64,000 nt of DNA, from positions 3,286,001 through 3,350,000 of the forward strand of contig CBDCGU010000003.1 in the NCBI GenBank assembly GCA_965216945.1, read 5' to 3'. Below are positions 8,148 to 16,542 of this stretch, piece after piece. The translations under genes were made by a program, and so were the position numbers. The DNA comes from DATHZQ01 sp965216945. GTDB lineage: Bacteria > Actinomycetota > Acidimicrobiia > Spongiisociales > UBA5794. Below the pieces are notes generated by a model. It saw nothing but the letters and a program-made list of their open reading frames with translations, was not told the DNA's origin and did not search any database. Numbering within the stretch: the first letter of the stretch is position 1; every line of letters starts with the position of its first letter.

Positions 8148-11100
8148 CTGCAGCACCGGACACCCCCACGTTTCGGTACCCGGGTTCGAGGCCCTTCGGG
8201 CACTCGGAGCTGGAGCGTGAGCTGTTTCGTGGGCGTGACGAAGAGGCGGAAGAGCTGTTGTACTCGGTGCTGGGCAGCAACTTCACCGTGCTGTACGCGG
8301 CGTCGGGATCTGGGAAGACCTCGTTGCTCGAAGCCAGCGTCATGCATCTGCTGCGTGACCGTGACTTCTTTCCCGTGCTGGTCCGGCTCAACGAACCATC
8401 GCGCAACCCGACCGAGCTGATCCACGACGCGATGCTGACGGCGGCAGCATCGATGGACGTCGATGTGGAGGTAGCCGAGCGAACCACGGACACGGTCTGG
8501 GACTTGCTGACACGGGTGGATGTGTGGCGTGACGACGTCTTGCTGACGCCGATCCTGGTGTTCGACCAATTCGAGGAGCTGTTCAACCTCGCATGGGAGA
8601 GCCGCGTCCGGCGCAGGTTCATTGCCGAACTCGGCCAGGTGACGCGTGGGTACCGGCCTCGGTCGGGAGGCGACGGTGCAGAGGGTGAGCTCCTGGATCT
8701 CGACAAGCCGCCGGATGCGCGGTTTGTCGTATCCATTCGTGAGGATTCGCTGGGGGATCTGGAGGCGCTCGCCAACGACGTGCCCCAAGTCTTCACGAAT
8801 CGAGTTCGCCTGCTGCCTCTTGGAATCAGGAGCGCCGGCGTGGCGATGTGCGAGCCGGCGGCACTCGAGGCCCCGGGACTGACGAGTCCTGCGTTCACGT
8901 ATGACATCTTTGCGTTGAAGTTGATCCTGGACTTCGTGCGAACCCGGCAGGTGCGCGGCGAAGAGCTCCCCACCAAGTCGGTCGCGGCGACGCAGATGCA
9001 GATCATCTGTTCACACGTTGAGCGAAAGATCGTGCCCTCCAAGGCAAAAGACCGAGACGGGAAGATCCGGATCACGGCCGCCGACCTCGACGGTCGCGAG
9101 GGCATCAGCCGCATCCTGCAGCACTTCTACCGGGATCAGCTGGCGCAGCTGCCCGACGATGTCGTCGCCAGGGTGCGGGCACTGTGCGAGACAGGTCTCA
9201 TCATGAGCGGCGGTCGGCGTTTGAGCCTCGATGAAGAAGTCGTGTCGGAGCAGTTCGGTGTTCGACCCGCCACGCTCAACCGACTGGTGGAGCTGAATCT
9301 GTTGCGCGCCGAGCCGCGGCTCGGCAGCGTCTACTACGAGTTGGCGCACGACGTGTTGGTAGAACCAATTCTCGCTCACCGTGAGGCCATCGAGGAGGAG
9401 CGGCGCATCCGACGTGGCCGTCGCCTCGCCGCGTTGGCGGTGATCGTGCCCCTGGCGATCGTCGTCTGGCTCGTTGGGCGGCTGCTCACGAGTTCACCGG
9501 TGGTGGTGGCCCAGGAGGAGAGCATCACGATACGGGTCGTCGAATCGCCGGCCACGAGCACCATCGGCTTCAGCCTGCCCATCACCGGCGATGCGGAAGA
9601 ACGGTCGTCGGGTGCCTTCACCGTGAACGGGCCGTTCACAAGCGCCGACCGATGCAATGGCGAGGCCCCATGTGTCCAAGTCACGTACGCTCCGAAGGAG
9701 GTCGGCACCCATTCCGCGACATTCTCCTACGAGGATGCGGACGGTACAGACCTCTCGCTCCGGCTCACAGGAACCGCGGACCGACCCCTGGAGCCGATCC
9801 TCTCGATCAGTGAGTTGGACGATGTCGTCGTGGGGGCCATGTCGAGCGCGACGATCACCGTCCAGAACCCGGAAGTCGTACCGATGCGCGCCGAGCTCGG
9901 CCTTGGTCCGTCCAATGGGCCCTTCAGCATCTCGGATGACGACTGCCGATCGCTTGCGCCGGGAGCGACGTGCTCGGCGACCGTGGCGTTCACCCCGTCT
10001 GAGATCAGGACTGTGGAGGAGCAGCTCACGCTTGCGTATGCGTACGAAGGCGATCCCGAGGAGGAGAGACGGCTCTCGGGCCCCCGCATCGTCGCCGAGG
10101 GTCTTGCGGCGCCGAACCCGCCCGCCGACGAGCAGATGGTCGACTTCGGCGAGGTTTTCGTGGGCGCATCGGCGGCGCGGACGATCGAGCTCACGAACAG
10201 CAACAGAGCGGCCCTTGCGATCGATGTCAACCTCGAGAGCGAGTCGTTTCTGTCCACCTCGTGTCGTGCCGAGCTGGCGTCGGGGGAGACGTGTGACATG
10301 GTCGTCAGCTACGAACCACGCGATGCCAGCATCAGCGAGGGTGTCCTCGTCGTTCGATACACGACCGGAGCGGGGGAGCTCGATCTCGAAATCGACTTGC
10401 GCGGCGTCGGTCGCCCGGAGCCGCTGCCACCCGTCGGGCTTCCGCAGCGGGCCGCGTTCGGGGACGTTGTGATCGGTAGCGCCAACGCGTTGATCATCCA
10501 GATCGAGAATCCGCCCGGCCAGGATGCGGTGTTCGTGGCCACGATTGGCGGCGATGAGACAGATGCCTTCTCGATATCGTCGAACGAGTGTGCCAGCGCG
10601 CCTGTTGGCGATGCCGGGTGTGCGGTGACTGTGCGTTTCTCCCCGACACAAGCCGACAGGTTCTCGGCGGAGCTGCTTGCCAAGTACGGCTCGGAGTCTG
10701 CGGGTGTCGTGCAACACAAGGTCGCCGACCTGACCGGAGTAGGGGTGGAGGGCGTTCCCTTCGAGGTCGCCCAGGAAGCGATCCCAGTCGGTAGCGATCC
10801 GGTCGCGTTGGCTGTGGGAGCCGGGGCAGTGTGGGTGAGCAACATCGAGGGCCTGGCAGCGCAATCACCGGGTGGCAGCGTGTCGCGCATCGATCTCGAC
10901 GATCTGGCGGTGACCGAGGCCGTTCGGCTCGACCCCCAGACCGACCCCGGTGCCGGCTCCCCGGACGGCATCGCGGTCACCGGCGACACTCTGTGGCTCG
11001 TCGACACGCGCGGCAACCTCTACCGGATCGACACTGCCACATGTACTCCTGCCTGCAGCCTCGATGACAAGGTGAACGTGGCTCGGGGAGATGTTGCGTC

Positions 11101-11758
11101 TGGTGCGTTTGCGACCAACAAACTCGCCGTGGGGCACGGCGCCGTTTGGGTGACAGAGAAAGCCAACCAACCCGATGGATCAGATTCATCTGCCGGTTGG
11201 GTTCACCGAGTCGATGTGACCGATCTTCGCGTGACGCACAGCCTGAGTCTCCCGGGTCGTGTATTCGACATCGCGACGGGTCCCAACGCAGTTTGGGTCA
11301 CCCTGCTCGACGATGACCTCGTGATCAAAATCGATCCGCAAGCCGTGATCGAGGACGAGGGCGACGAGGCCCTCGAGGAGATATCCGTCGGCGACACACC
11401 GATTGGGATCGCCGTCGCCGACGACGGAATGGTGTGGGTTGCCAACAACGGATCCGACACGGTGTCGATCATCGACAGTGCAACCAACACTGTGTCCTCC
11501 ACTCCGGTGGGCCTCGCCCCGGACGGGGTTGCCGTCGGGGAGGGGTCCGTGTGGGTGACCAACGGCGACGACTCGACCGTGACCCGTATCGATCAGAGCA
11601 GGATCGAGCAAGAGGAGTTCACCGTCGGCGAAGGTCCGGACGGCATCGCCGTGGGGGCAGGTGTCGTGTGGGTCGCCAACACCAGAGACGACTCCGTTGT
11701 TGTCATCGGCCGACCGAGCGGGCTCTTGTCGCCGGTCCTCCTGTCCATGTTCGGCTGA
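8144..11758 (+). CDS. Membrane-spanning STAND (nSTAND1-type) ATPase with Ig-like repeats and seven-repeat beta-propeller
   Basis: A 1204-residue multidomain protein. The N-terminal PGSRPFGHSELERELFRGRD leader and P-loop (GSGKTS, Lys58), with Walker B ILVFDQFEEL (Asp141), match the novel-STAND-1 NTPase. A helical/winged segment follows to about 420. RRGRR then a hydrophobic span (about 429-448) predicts a cytoplasmic ATPase and an outside C-terminus. Residues 455-866 hold four ASH/choice-of-anchor-D-like repeats, each with one closely spaced cysteine pair (such as CRSLAPGATC), as expected for disulfides outside the cytosol. Residues 870-1204 contain seven repeats of the form VWVxN, suggesting a seven-bladed propeller of the YVTN/Vgb type. 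Probably a sensor coupling an outside cue to the co-expressed SIR2-TIR protein. Confidence 0.8.
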   Translation: MTAAPDTPTFRYPGSRPFGHSELERELFRGRDEEAEELLYSVLGSNFTVLYAASGSGKTSLLEASVMHLLRDRDFFPVLVRLNEPSRNPTELIHDAMLTAAASMDVDVEVAERTTDTVWDLLTRVDVWRDDVLLTPILVFDQFEELFNLAWESRVRRRFIAELGQVTRGYRPRSGGDGAEGELLDLDKPPDARFVVSIREDSLGDLEALANDVPQVFTNRVRLLPLGIRSAGVAMCEPAALEAPGLTSPAFTYDIFALKLILDFVRTRQVRGEELPTKSVAATQMQIICSHVERKIVPSKAKDRDGKIRITAADLDGREGISRILQHFYRDQLAQLPDDVVARVRALCETGLIMSGGRRLSLDEEVVSEQFGVRPATLNRLVELNLLRAEPRLGSVYYELAHDVLVEPILAHREAIEEERRIRRGRRLAALAVIVPLAIVVWLVGRLLTSSPVVVAQEESITIRVVESPATSTIGFSLPITGDAEERSSGAFTVNGPFTSADRCNGEAPCVQVTYAPKEVGTHSATFSYEDADGTDLSLRLTGTADRPLEPILSISELDDVVVGAMSSATITVQNPEVVPMRAELGLGPSNGPFSISDDDCRSLAPGATCSATVAFTPSEIRTVEEQLTLAYAYEGDPEEERRLSGPRIVAEGLAAPNPPADEQMVDFGEVFVGASAARTIELTNSNRAALAIDVNLESESFLSTSCRAELASGETCDMVVSYEPRDASISEGVLVVRYTTGAGELDLEIDLRGVGRPEPLPPVGLPQRAAFGDVVIGSANALIIQIENPPGQDAVFVATIGGDETDAFSISSNECASAPVGDAGCAVTVRFSPTQADRFSAELLAKYGSESAGVVQHKVADLTGVGVEGVPFEVAQEAIPVGSDPVALAVGAGAVWVSNIEGLAAQSPGGSVSRIDLDDLAVTEAVRLDPQTDPGAGSPDGIAVTGDTLWLVDTRGNLYRIDTATCTPACSLDDKVNVARGDVASGAFATNKLAVGHGAVWVTEKANQPDGSDSSAGWVHRVDVTDLRVTHSLSLPGRVFDIATGPNAVWVTLLDDDLVIKIDPQAVIEDEGDEALEEISVGDTPIGIAVADDGMVWVANNGSDTVSIIDSATNTVSSTPVGLAPDGVAVGEGSVWVTNGDDSTVTRIDQSRIEQEEFTVGEGPDGIAVGAGVVWVANTRDDSVVVIGRPSGLLSPVLLSMFG

Positions 11759-11929
11759 CCGCACGGCGACCTGCGCCCCCACCTGCTTGGGCGACGGAGC
11801 CGGGAGGTTGGGCAACGGGGAGTCTGTGGAGGCATCTCGATGCGGCTGGGACCGGTCGTCTGCAGAGCGCGGAGGTGGGTGGCGACGAGGGTCGTTGACG
11901 AAGCGGCCCCCACCAAGGACCATCACGCC

Positions 11930-12820
11930 ATGGACGACCGGCCCTCGACTCCCCTCGAAGACGCTATCGACGGCTACCTCCGGCGACTGCGCACAGAGCG
12001 GCATCTGTCGGAGCACACGGTGGCGGCCTACCGGAGCGACCTCGCCCAATTCGCCACCTTCTGCAAGCGCCTCGGTATCACCGAGCTCGCTGCAGTGGAG
12101 CGCACGACGCTGCGACGGCATCTGGCCCAGCTGCGGACGCGTCGCTATGCCGCACGGACCGTGGCCCGCAAGGCGTCGTCCGTGCGCGGGTTTCTCGACG
12201 ATGCGTTGCGTCATGGGATCATCGAGGTCAACCCTGCCGATTTGCTCGCCAGGCCCAGGAGGCCCCAGACGCTGCCAAAGGCGTTGCCGGAGCACTCGAT
12301 CTCGTTCTCGCTCGACGCTCTTGCGGCCGACACCGACCCCGTGGCCGTGCGCGACCTCGCCATCCTGGAGGTCCTCTACGGCACCGGCCTGCGAGTCGCC
12401 GAGCTGGCGTCCCTCACGCTGACGGACGTGACCGACGGCACGTTCATCCGCTTCCGCGGCAAAGGGGACAAGGAGCGAGATGTCCCGCTCGTCGGTGCGG
12501 CCCGTCGTGCCGTCGATCGCTACCTCGCCGAGTCTCGGCCCGCTCTCGTCAGCGATCACAGTGCCGGCTGGCTCTGGCTCGGCGTGAGGGGTGGCCGGCT
12601 CGACTCCCGTGGCATCCGTCGCATCGTGCGCTCCCGGCTCGGCACCTTCCCCCATGCCCTCCGTCACAGCTTTGCGACCCACCTGCTCGAGCACGGCGCC
12701 GACCTGCGAAGCGTGCAGGAGCTTCTGGGTCACGAAGAGCTCGCCACGACACAGATCTACACGTCCGTATCACGCCGCCACCTGCGAACCACGTATGACC
12801 GCAGCCACCCACGCGCCTAG
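11930..12820 (+). CDS. xerC: Tyrosine recombinase XerC
   Basis: A 296-residue site-specific recombinase that resolves chromosome dimers with XerD at dif. The N-terminal SAM-like core-binding domain (EDAIDGYLRRLRTERHLSEH) is followed by the catalytic domain with Arg155 (GTGLRVAEL), Lys178 (RGKGDKER), His242 and Arg245 (HALRHSFATH), His268 (LLGHEE) and the nucleophile Tyr277 (IYTSV). All six residues are present. The ATG at 11930 precedes the conserved N-terminal helix; an upstream in-frame ATG (11840) would add 30 unconserved residues. Position beside dprA and whiG/rpsB is the usual actinobacterial order, so this is a housekeeping Xer and not a phage integrase. Confidence 0.92.
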   Translation: MDDRPSTPLEDAIDGYLRRLRTERHLSEHTVAAYRSDLAQFATFCKRLGITELAAVERTTLRRHLAQLRTRRYAARTVARKASSVRGFLDDALRHGIIEVNPADLLARPRRPQTLPKALPEHSISFSLDALAADTDPVAVRDLAILEVLYGTGLRVAELASLTLTDVTDGTFIRFRGKGDKERDVPLVGAARRAVDRYLAESRPALVSDHSAGWLWLGVRGGRLDSRGIRRIVRSRLGTFPHALRHSFATHLLEHGADLRSVQELLGHEELATTQIYTSVSRRHLRTTYDRSHPRA

Positions 12821-12870
12821 CAGGGTGCAGAAAGAGGGGGTCCGCCGGTTCGGTGGCCGATCACGCAACA

Positions 12871-12937
12871 TGTCGCGGATGATATGACGAAGTCTGCCGA
12901 ACGGGCTCTCGGGCTTTCTCCGCACCCTGCCAGAGGG
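12871..12937 (+). repeat. Dispersed repeat, copy 1 (covers the 5' end of whiG)
   Basis: 67 bases that match 23259-23325 at 55 of 67 positions by hand alignment without gaps. This copy includes the first 18 codons of whiG, which encode a non-conserved N-terminus. The second copy ends exactly at the IS1380 target duplication. Confidence 0.6.
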
Positions 12938-13687
12938 CCGTCGATCGACGAGCTGTGGGAGTTGCGCCGCCGGCGTGACAGTTCGGCGCGTGAGCGCCTG
13001 ATCCTCTACTACGCACCGCTCGTCAAACACGTGGCCGGCAGGGTGGGGAGCCGGCTGCCGCCTTCGGTCGATCCCCAGGATCTGGTCAGCTACGGCATGT
13101 TCGGCCTGATCGATGCGATCGACCGCTTCGACGAGACCCGCGGCGTTCGATTCGAGGGGTACGCCGTTCCGCGGGTTCGTGGTGCGATCATCGACGAGCT
13201 GCGTCGCGTCGACTGGGTGCCCCGCAGTGTGCGTGCGGTGGCACGCCGCATCGCCGAGGGACTTGGCCGGCTCGAACACGAGCTGCAGCGCACGCCAAGC
13301 GACGAGGAGCTCGCCGCACACCTCGAGATGACGACCGGCGAGCTCCACCGAGCGCTCGATGCGGTGACGGCGGGGGGCGTCGTCGGGCTCGACGAGATGG
13401 GTGCGACCGAGGACCACGTCTCCGTGACCGCGCTCCTCGTCGACCCCAGCGCCGCCGATCCTGGCTCGGCCGTGGTCGAGAACGCCCTGCGCGACGTGCT
13501 GATAGATGCGGTGCGCCGCCTTCCGGAGCGAGAGCGGACCGTCGTGGCGCTCTACTACTTCGAGGGGATGACGTTCGGGGAGATCGGCGCTGCGCTGGAT
13601 GTGACCGAGTCCCGGGTCTCGCAGATCCACGCCAAGACGGTGCTCAGCCTGCGTAACCGGCTGGCGCTGGCGATGCGCAACCGCTGA
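12884..13687 (+). CDS. whiG: WhiG/FliA-type sigma factor
   Basis: A 267-residue sigma-70 family factor of the sigma-28 group. Region 2 includes LILYYAPLVKHVAGRV and VDPQDLVSYGMFGLIDAIDRFD, followed by the FEGYAVPRVRGAIIDELR block. Region 3 covers about residues 130-170. Region 4 carries RTVVALYYFEGMTFGEIGAALDVTESRVSQIHAK, the -35-binding helix-turn-helix. In actinobacteria WhiG directs sporulation or developmental genes, and in motile lineages flagellar genes; neither can be decided here. The first 18 codons lie in a dispersed repeat, which is unusual. No anti-sigma gene is adjacent. Confidence 0.9.
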   Translation: MTKSAERALGLSPHPARGPSIDELWELRRRRDSSARERLILYYAPLVKHVAGRVGSRLPPSVDPQDLVSYGMFGLIDAIDRFDETRGVRFEGYAVPRVRGAIIDELRRVDWVPRSVRAVARRIAEGLGRLEHELQRTPSDEELAAHLEMTTGELHRALDAVTAGGVVGLDEMGATEDHVSVTALLVDPSAADPGSAVVENALRDVLIDAVRRLPERERTVVALYYFEGMTFGEIGAALDVTESRVSQIHAKTVLSLRNRLALAMRNR

Positions 13688-13717
13688 ACCACGCTGCCTG
13701 CACCGCCAGGTGGGGAT

Positions 13718-13745
13718 TTGGCGCGCTCGCGGTGACCGGTACACT
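13718..13745 (+). promoter_or_regulatory. Probable sigma-A promoter of the rpsB operon
   Basis: TTGGCG (13718-13723), a 16-base spacer and TACACT (13740-13745) lie 150 bases upstream of rpsB, after the whiG stop. The -10 box is preceded by CCGG. The position is right for a long ribosomal-protein leader. Confidence 0.5.
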
Positions 13746-13770
13746 GGCCGCCAACTCGCACGCCCATTTG

Positions 13771-13804
13771 GTCCCGAGGGTCGAAGCGCTGCTTCGTAGG
13801 GGAC
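13771..13804 (+). ncRNA. Hairpin in the rpsB leader, candidate cis-regulatory element
   Basis: GTCCC (13771-13775) pairs with GGGAC (13800-13804), enclosing CGAAGC/GCTTCG with a GCT loop. It lies between the predicted promoter and the start codon. A role in S2 or Ts feedback control is plausible but not shown. Confidence 0.4.
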
Positions 13805-13895
13805 GGGCTCCACATCATCACGTGTGACCAGCAGCGTCGCGTGTGCATGTGAGAACCCGAGGGCGGAAGCACAACCCGAACCCACAGGAGGAACC

Positions 13896-14618
13896 GTGGC
13901 CGTCGTCAGCATGCGACAGCTTCTCGAGGCCGGAGTTCACTTCGGCCATCAGACCCGGCGCTGGAACCCGAAGATGCGTCCATTCATCTTCACCGAGCGC
14001 AACGGCATCCACATCGTCGATCTGCGGCAGACGCTCGAGCGCATCGAGGAATCCGCCGCATTCATCAAGGAGACCACGGCCGGAGGCGGCACGGTGCTGT
14101 TCATCGGCACCAAGAAGCAGGCCCAGGCGGCCATCAAGGACGCAGCCGACAACGCCGGCATGCCGTACGTGAATCACCGCTGGCTCGGCGGGATGCTCAC
14201 CAACTTCCAGACGATCCACAAGCGCATTCTCTACATGCTCGAGCTGGAGCGAATGGATTCTTCGGGCGAGATGGATGCGCTGCCCAAGAAGGAGCGCCTG
14301 CGCCTGCGGCGCGAGCTCGTGAAGCTGCAAACCGTCCTCGGTGGCGTACGCAACCTGCACCGGCCACCCGACGTCGTGTTCGTCATCGATGTGAAGACGG
14401 AGCACATTGCCATCACCGAGGCCGCCCGGCTCAAGATCCCGATCGTGGCCGTGGTCGACACGAATTGCGATCCGGATGACATCGACATGGTGATTCCCGG
14501 CAACGACGACGCCATCCGCTCGTCACAGCTCCTCTCCGAGATCATGTCGACCGCTGCCAAGAGCGGACGAGAGCTGTTCGAGGCGGGCCGCAAGGAAGCC
14601 ACCCAGGGGGCGTCATGA
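13896..14618 (+). CDS. rpsB: 30S ribosomal protein S2
   Basis: A 240-residue S2 protein of the small-subunit head. The start is GTG at 13896, five bases after a strong AGGAGG site. Diagnostic stretches are RQLLEAGVHFGHQTRRWNP, then RNGIHIVDLRQTL and VNHRWLGGMLTNFQTI. The C-terminus is short, lacking the acidic extension seen in some actinobacteria. The stop overlaps the tsf start (ATGA), so S2 and EF-Ts are translationally coupled, the near-universal bacterial arrangement. Confidence 0.98.
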   Translation: MAVVSMRQLLEAGVHFGHQTRRWNPKMRPFIFTERNGIHIVDLRQTLERIEESAAFIKETTAGGGTVLFIGTKKQAQAAIKDAADNAGMPYVNHRWLGGMLTNFQTIHKRILYMLELERMDSSGEMDALPKKERLRLRRELVKLQTVLGGVRNLHRPPDVVFVIDVKTEHIAITEAARLKIPIVAVVDTNCDPDDIDMVIPGNDDAIRSSQLLSEIMSTAAKSGRELFEAGRKEATQGAS

Positions 14619-15241
14619 CCCAAATCAGCGCGAGAGAAGTACAGGAGCTGCGCAGGGCCACCGGTGCGGGGATGATGGACGCCAAACGTGCCCTCACGGA
14701 CGCCGACGGGGACTTTTCCAAGGCCGCCGATCTGCTGAGGGAGCGAGGTCTCGCCGCCGCCGCCAAACGTGATGGTCGAGAGCAGAGCGAGGGGGCCATC
14801 GGCTCCTACCTCCACCACCAAGCGGGCCGGCCGGTGATCGGGGTGCTGGTCGAGCTGTCCTCCGAGACCGACTTCGTTGCCAAGAGCGACGACTTCCAGG
14901 CCACGGCCAACGACTTGGCGATGCACATCGCCGCCGCCCAGCCGCGCTGGGTGCGCCGTGGGGATGTTCCCGAGGACATCTTGGAGAAGGAGCGCTCGGT
15001 TCTCGCCGCCCAGGCGCGTAACGAGGACAAGCCCGAGCACATCGTCGAGAAGATCGTAAGCGGCCGTATCGAGTCGTTCTACAAGGACAACGTGCTCCTC
15101 GACCAGATCTTCGTCAGGTCGGAGAAGTTCGAAGGCACGGTGGGCGAGATGGTGCAACGGCTGGCGGCTGCGATGGGTGAGAACATCTCCGTATCCCGCT
15201 TCTCCCGCCTGCAGATCGGCGAGAGCGACGGGGCAGAGTGA
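14615..15241 (+). CDS. tsf: Elongation factor Ts
   Basis: A 208-residue nucleotide-exchange factor for EF-Tu. The UBA-like N-terminal domain reads VQELRRATGAGMMDAKRAL, followed by the first dimerisation repeat with SYLHHQAGRPVIGVLVELS and ETDFVAKSDDFQ. It has one core repeat, not the two of E. coli, giving the short length typical of actinobacteria and other Gram-positives. The start ATG overlaps the rpsB stop and its stop overlaps pyrH (GTGA). Confidence 0.97.
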   Translation: MTQISAREVQELRRATGAGMMDAKRALTDADGDFSKAADLLRERGLAAAAKRDGREQSEGAIGSYLHHQAGRPVIGVLVELSSETDFVAKSDDFQATANDLAMHIAAAQPRWVRRGDVPEDILEKERSVLAAQARNEDKPEHIVEKIVSGRIESFYKDNVLLDQIFVRSEKFEGTVGEMVQRLAAAMGENISVSRFSRLQIGESDGAE

Positions 15242-15942
15242 GCCGTCGCGTCATCCTGAAGCTCTCCGGCGAGGCGTTCGCCGATCCGGACACGAACTAC
15301 GGCATCCATCCGGCCACAGTGGATCACGTCGCCCACGAGATCGCGGAGGTCCATGCCGAGGGTCATGAGATCGCCGTCGTCGTGGGGGGTGGCAACATCT
15401 TCCGCGGCCTCAGCTCCGCAGCCAAGGGAATGGATCGCGCCAACGCCGACTACATGGGCATGCTGGCCACGGTCATCAACGCACTGGCGCTGCGTGACGG
15501 TGTGGAGCGGGCCGGTTCTCCTTGCCGGGTGCAGACTGCGATCACGATCCAGCAGGTCGCAGAGCCCTATATCCGCCTGCGCGCCATCCGTCATTTGGAG
15601 AAGGGCCGCATCGTCATCCTTGCCGGCGGCACGGGTAACCCGTTCTTCACGACCGACACGACGGCGGCGCTGCGAGCGGCGGAGATCAATGCAGATGCCG
15701 TGTTGAAGGCCACCAAGGTCGACGGGGTGTACAGCGCAGATCCGGTTGCGAGTCCCGACGCCCAACTCCACCACGACGTCAGCTACATGGACGTGATCTC
15801 GAAGAGACTCCAGGTGATGGACTCCACTGCCATTACGATGTGCATGGACAATTCGCTCCCCATTCGGGTGTTCAACATGATGAAACCCGGGAACATCGCT
15901 GCGGCGGTGCGAGGAGAGCCTGTTGGGACGCTAGTGCACTGA
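15238..15942 (+). CDS. pyrH: UMP kinase
   Basis: A 234-residue amino-acid-kinase-fold enzyme phosphorylating UMP to UDP in pyrimidine synthesis. Motifs are KLSGEAF at the start, VVVGGGNIFRG, the middle DYMGMLATVINALAL and GTGNPFFTTDTTAALRA, then KATKVDGVY. It starts at GTG overlapping the tsf stop and is followed after 11 bases by frr, completing the rpsB-tsf-pyrH-frr order. Confidence 0.97.
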   Translation: MSRRVILKLSGEAFADPDTNYGIHPATVDHVAHEIAEVHAEGHEIAVVVGGGNIFRGLSSAAKGMDRANADYMGMLATVINALALRDGVERAGSPCRVQTAITIQQVAEPYIRLRAIRHLEKGRIVILAGGTGNPFFTTDTTAALRAAEINADAVLKATKVDGVYSADPVASPDAQLHHDVSYMDVISKRLQVMDSTAITMCMDNSLPIRVFNMMKPGNIAAAVRGEPVGTLVH

Positions 15943-15953
15943 CGAGGTGGGCC

Positions 15954-16505
15954 GTGATCGGAGAGCTGCTCGACGAAGCGGCAGGCAAGATGGACCAGGC
16001 CGTTGCCCATACGGCCGGTGAGTTCGGCACCGTCCGCACCGGACGCGCCAATCCGAACCTGCTGCACCGCGTCATGGTCGACTACTACGGTGCGCAGACG
16101 CCGCTCCAACAACTCGCAGGCTTCTCGGTGCCGGAGGCCCGGATGCTCATCGTCTCCCCGTATGACAAGGGGGCGATCGGCGAGATCGAGAAGGCGATTC
16201 GCAGCGCCGACCTCGGGCTGAACCCGTCCAACGACGGCAACATCATCCGGCTTGCGTTCCCCGCCTTGACCGAAGAGCGGCGCAAGGAGCTGATTCGACT
16301 CACCCGTCACATGGCGGAGGAGGGCCGGATCGCGATCCGTAACGTGCGACGCCACTGCAAGGACGATCTCGAGGCCCTCCAGGGCGATGTCTCCGAGGAC
16401 GACATCCACCGCGCCGAGGCCGAGTTACAAGAGTTGACCGACGAGCACATCCAGCGGCTCGATGAACTCCTCCTGCACAAGGAGGAGGAATTGATGGAGG
16501 TCTGA
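15954..16505 (+). CDS. frr: Ribosome recycling factor
   Basis: A 183-residue tRNA-mimic that with EF-G splits ribosomes after termination. Conserved blocks include EFGTVRTGRANP, TPLQQLAGFSVPEARML, SPYDKGAIGEIEKAI, IRLAFPALTEERRKEL and the RNVRR helix. The GTG at 15954 is chosen since it gives the family start and follows GACGAGG by eight bases. uppS, usually next, is absent, and cdsA follows instead after a 37-base gap. Confidence 0.97.
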   Translation: MIGELLDEAAGKMDQAVAHTAGEFGTVRTGRANPNLLHRVMVDYYGAQTPLQQLAGFSVPEARMLIVSPYDKGAIGEIEKAIRSADLGLNPSNDGNIIRLAFPALTEERRKELIRLTRHMAEEGRIAIRNVRRHCKDDLEALQGDVSEDDIHRAEAELQELTDEHIQRLDELLLHKEEELMEV

Positions 16506-16542
16506 CCGTGGAGGACACGGCAGACGACGAGAGCGGGACGGC

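Noticed and set aside
11930..12820. Phage-type integrase next to the STAND cassette
   Set aside because: All features and the position beside dprA and whiG fit chromosomal XerC, and I see no attachment-site repeats around the cassette.
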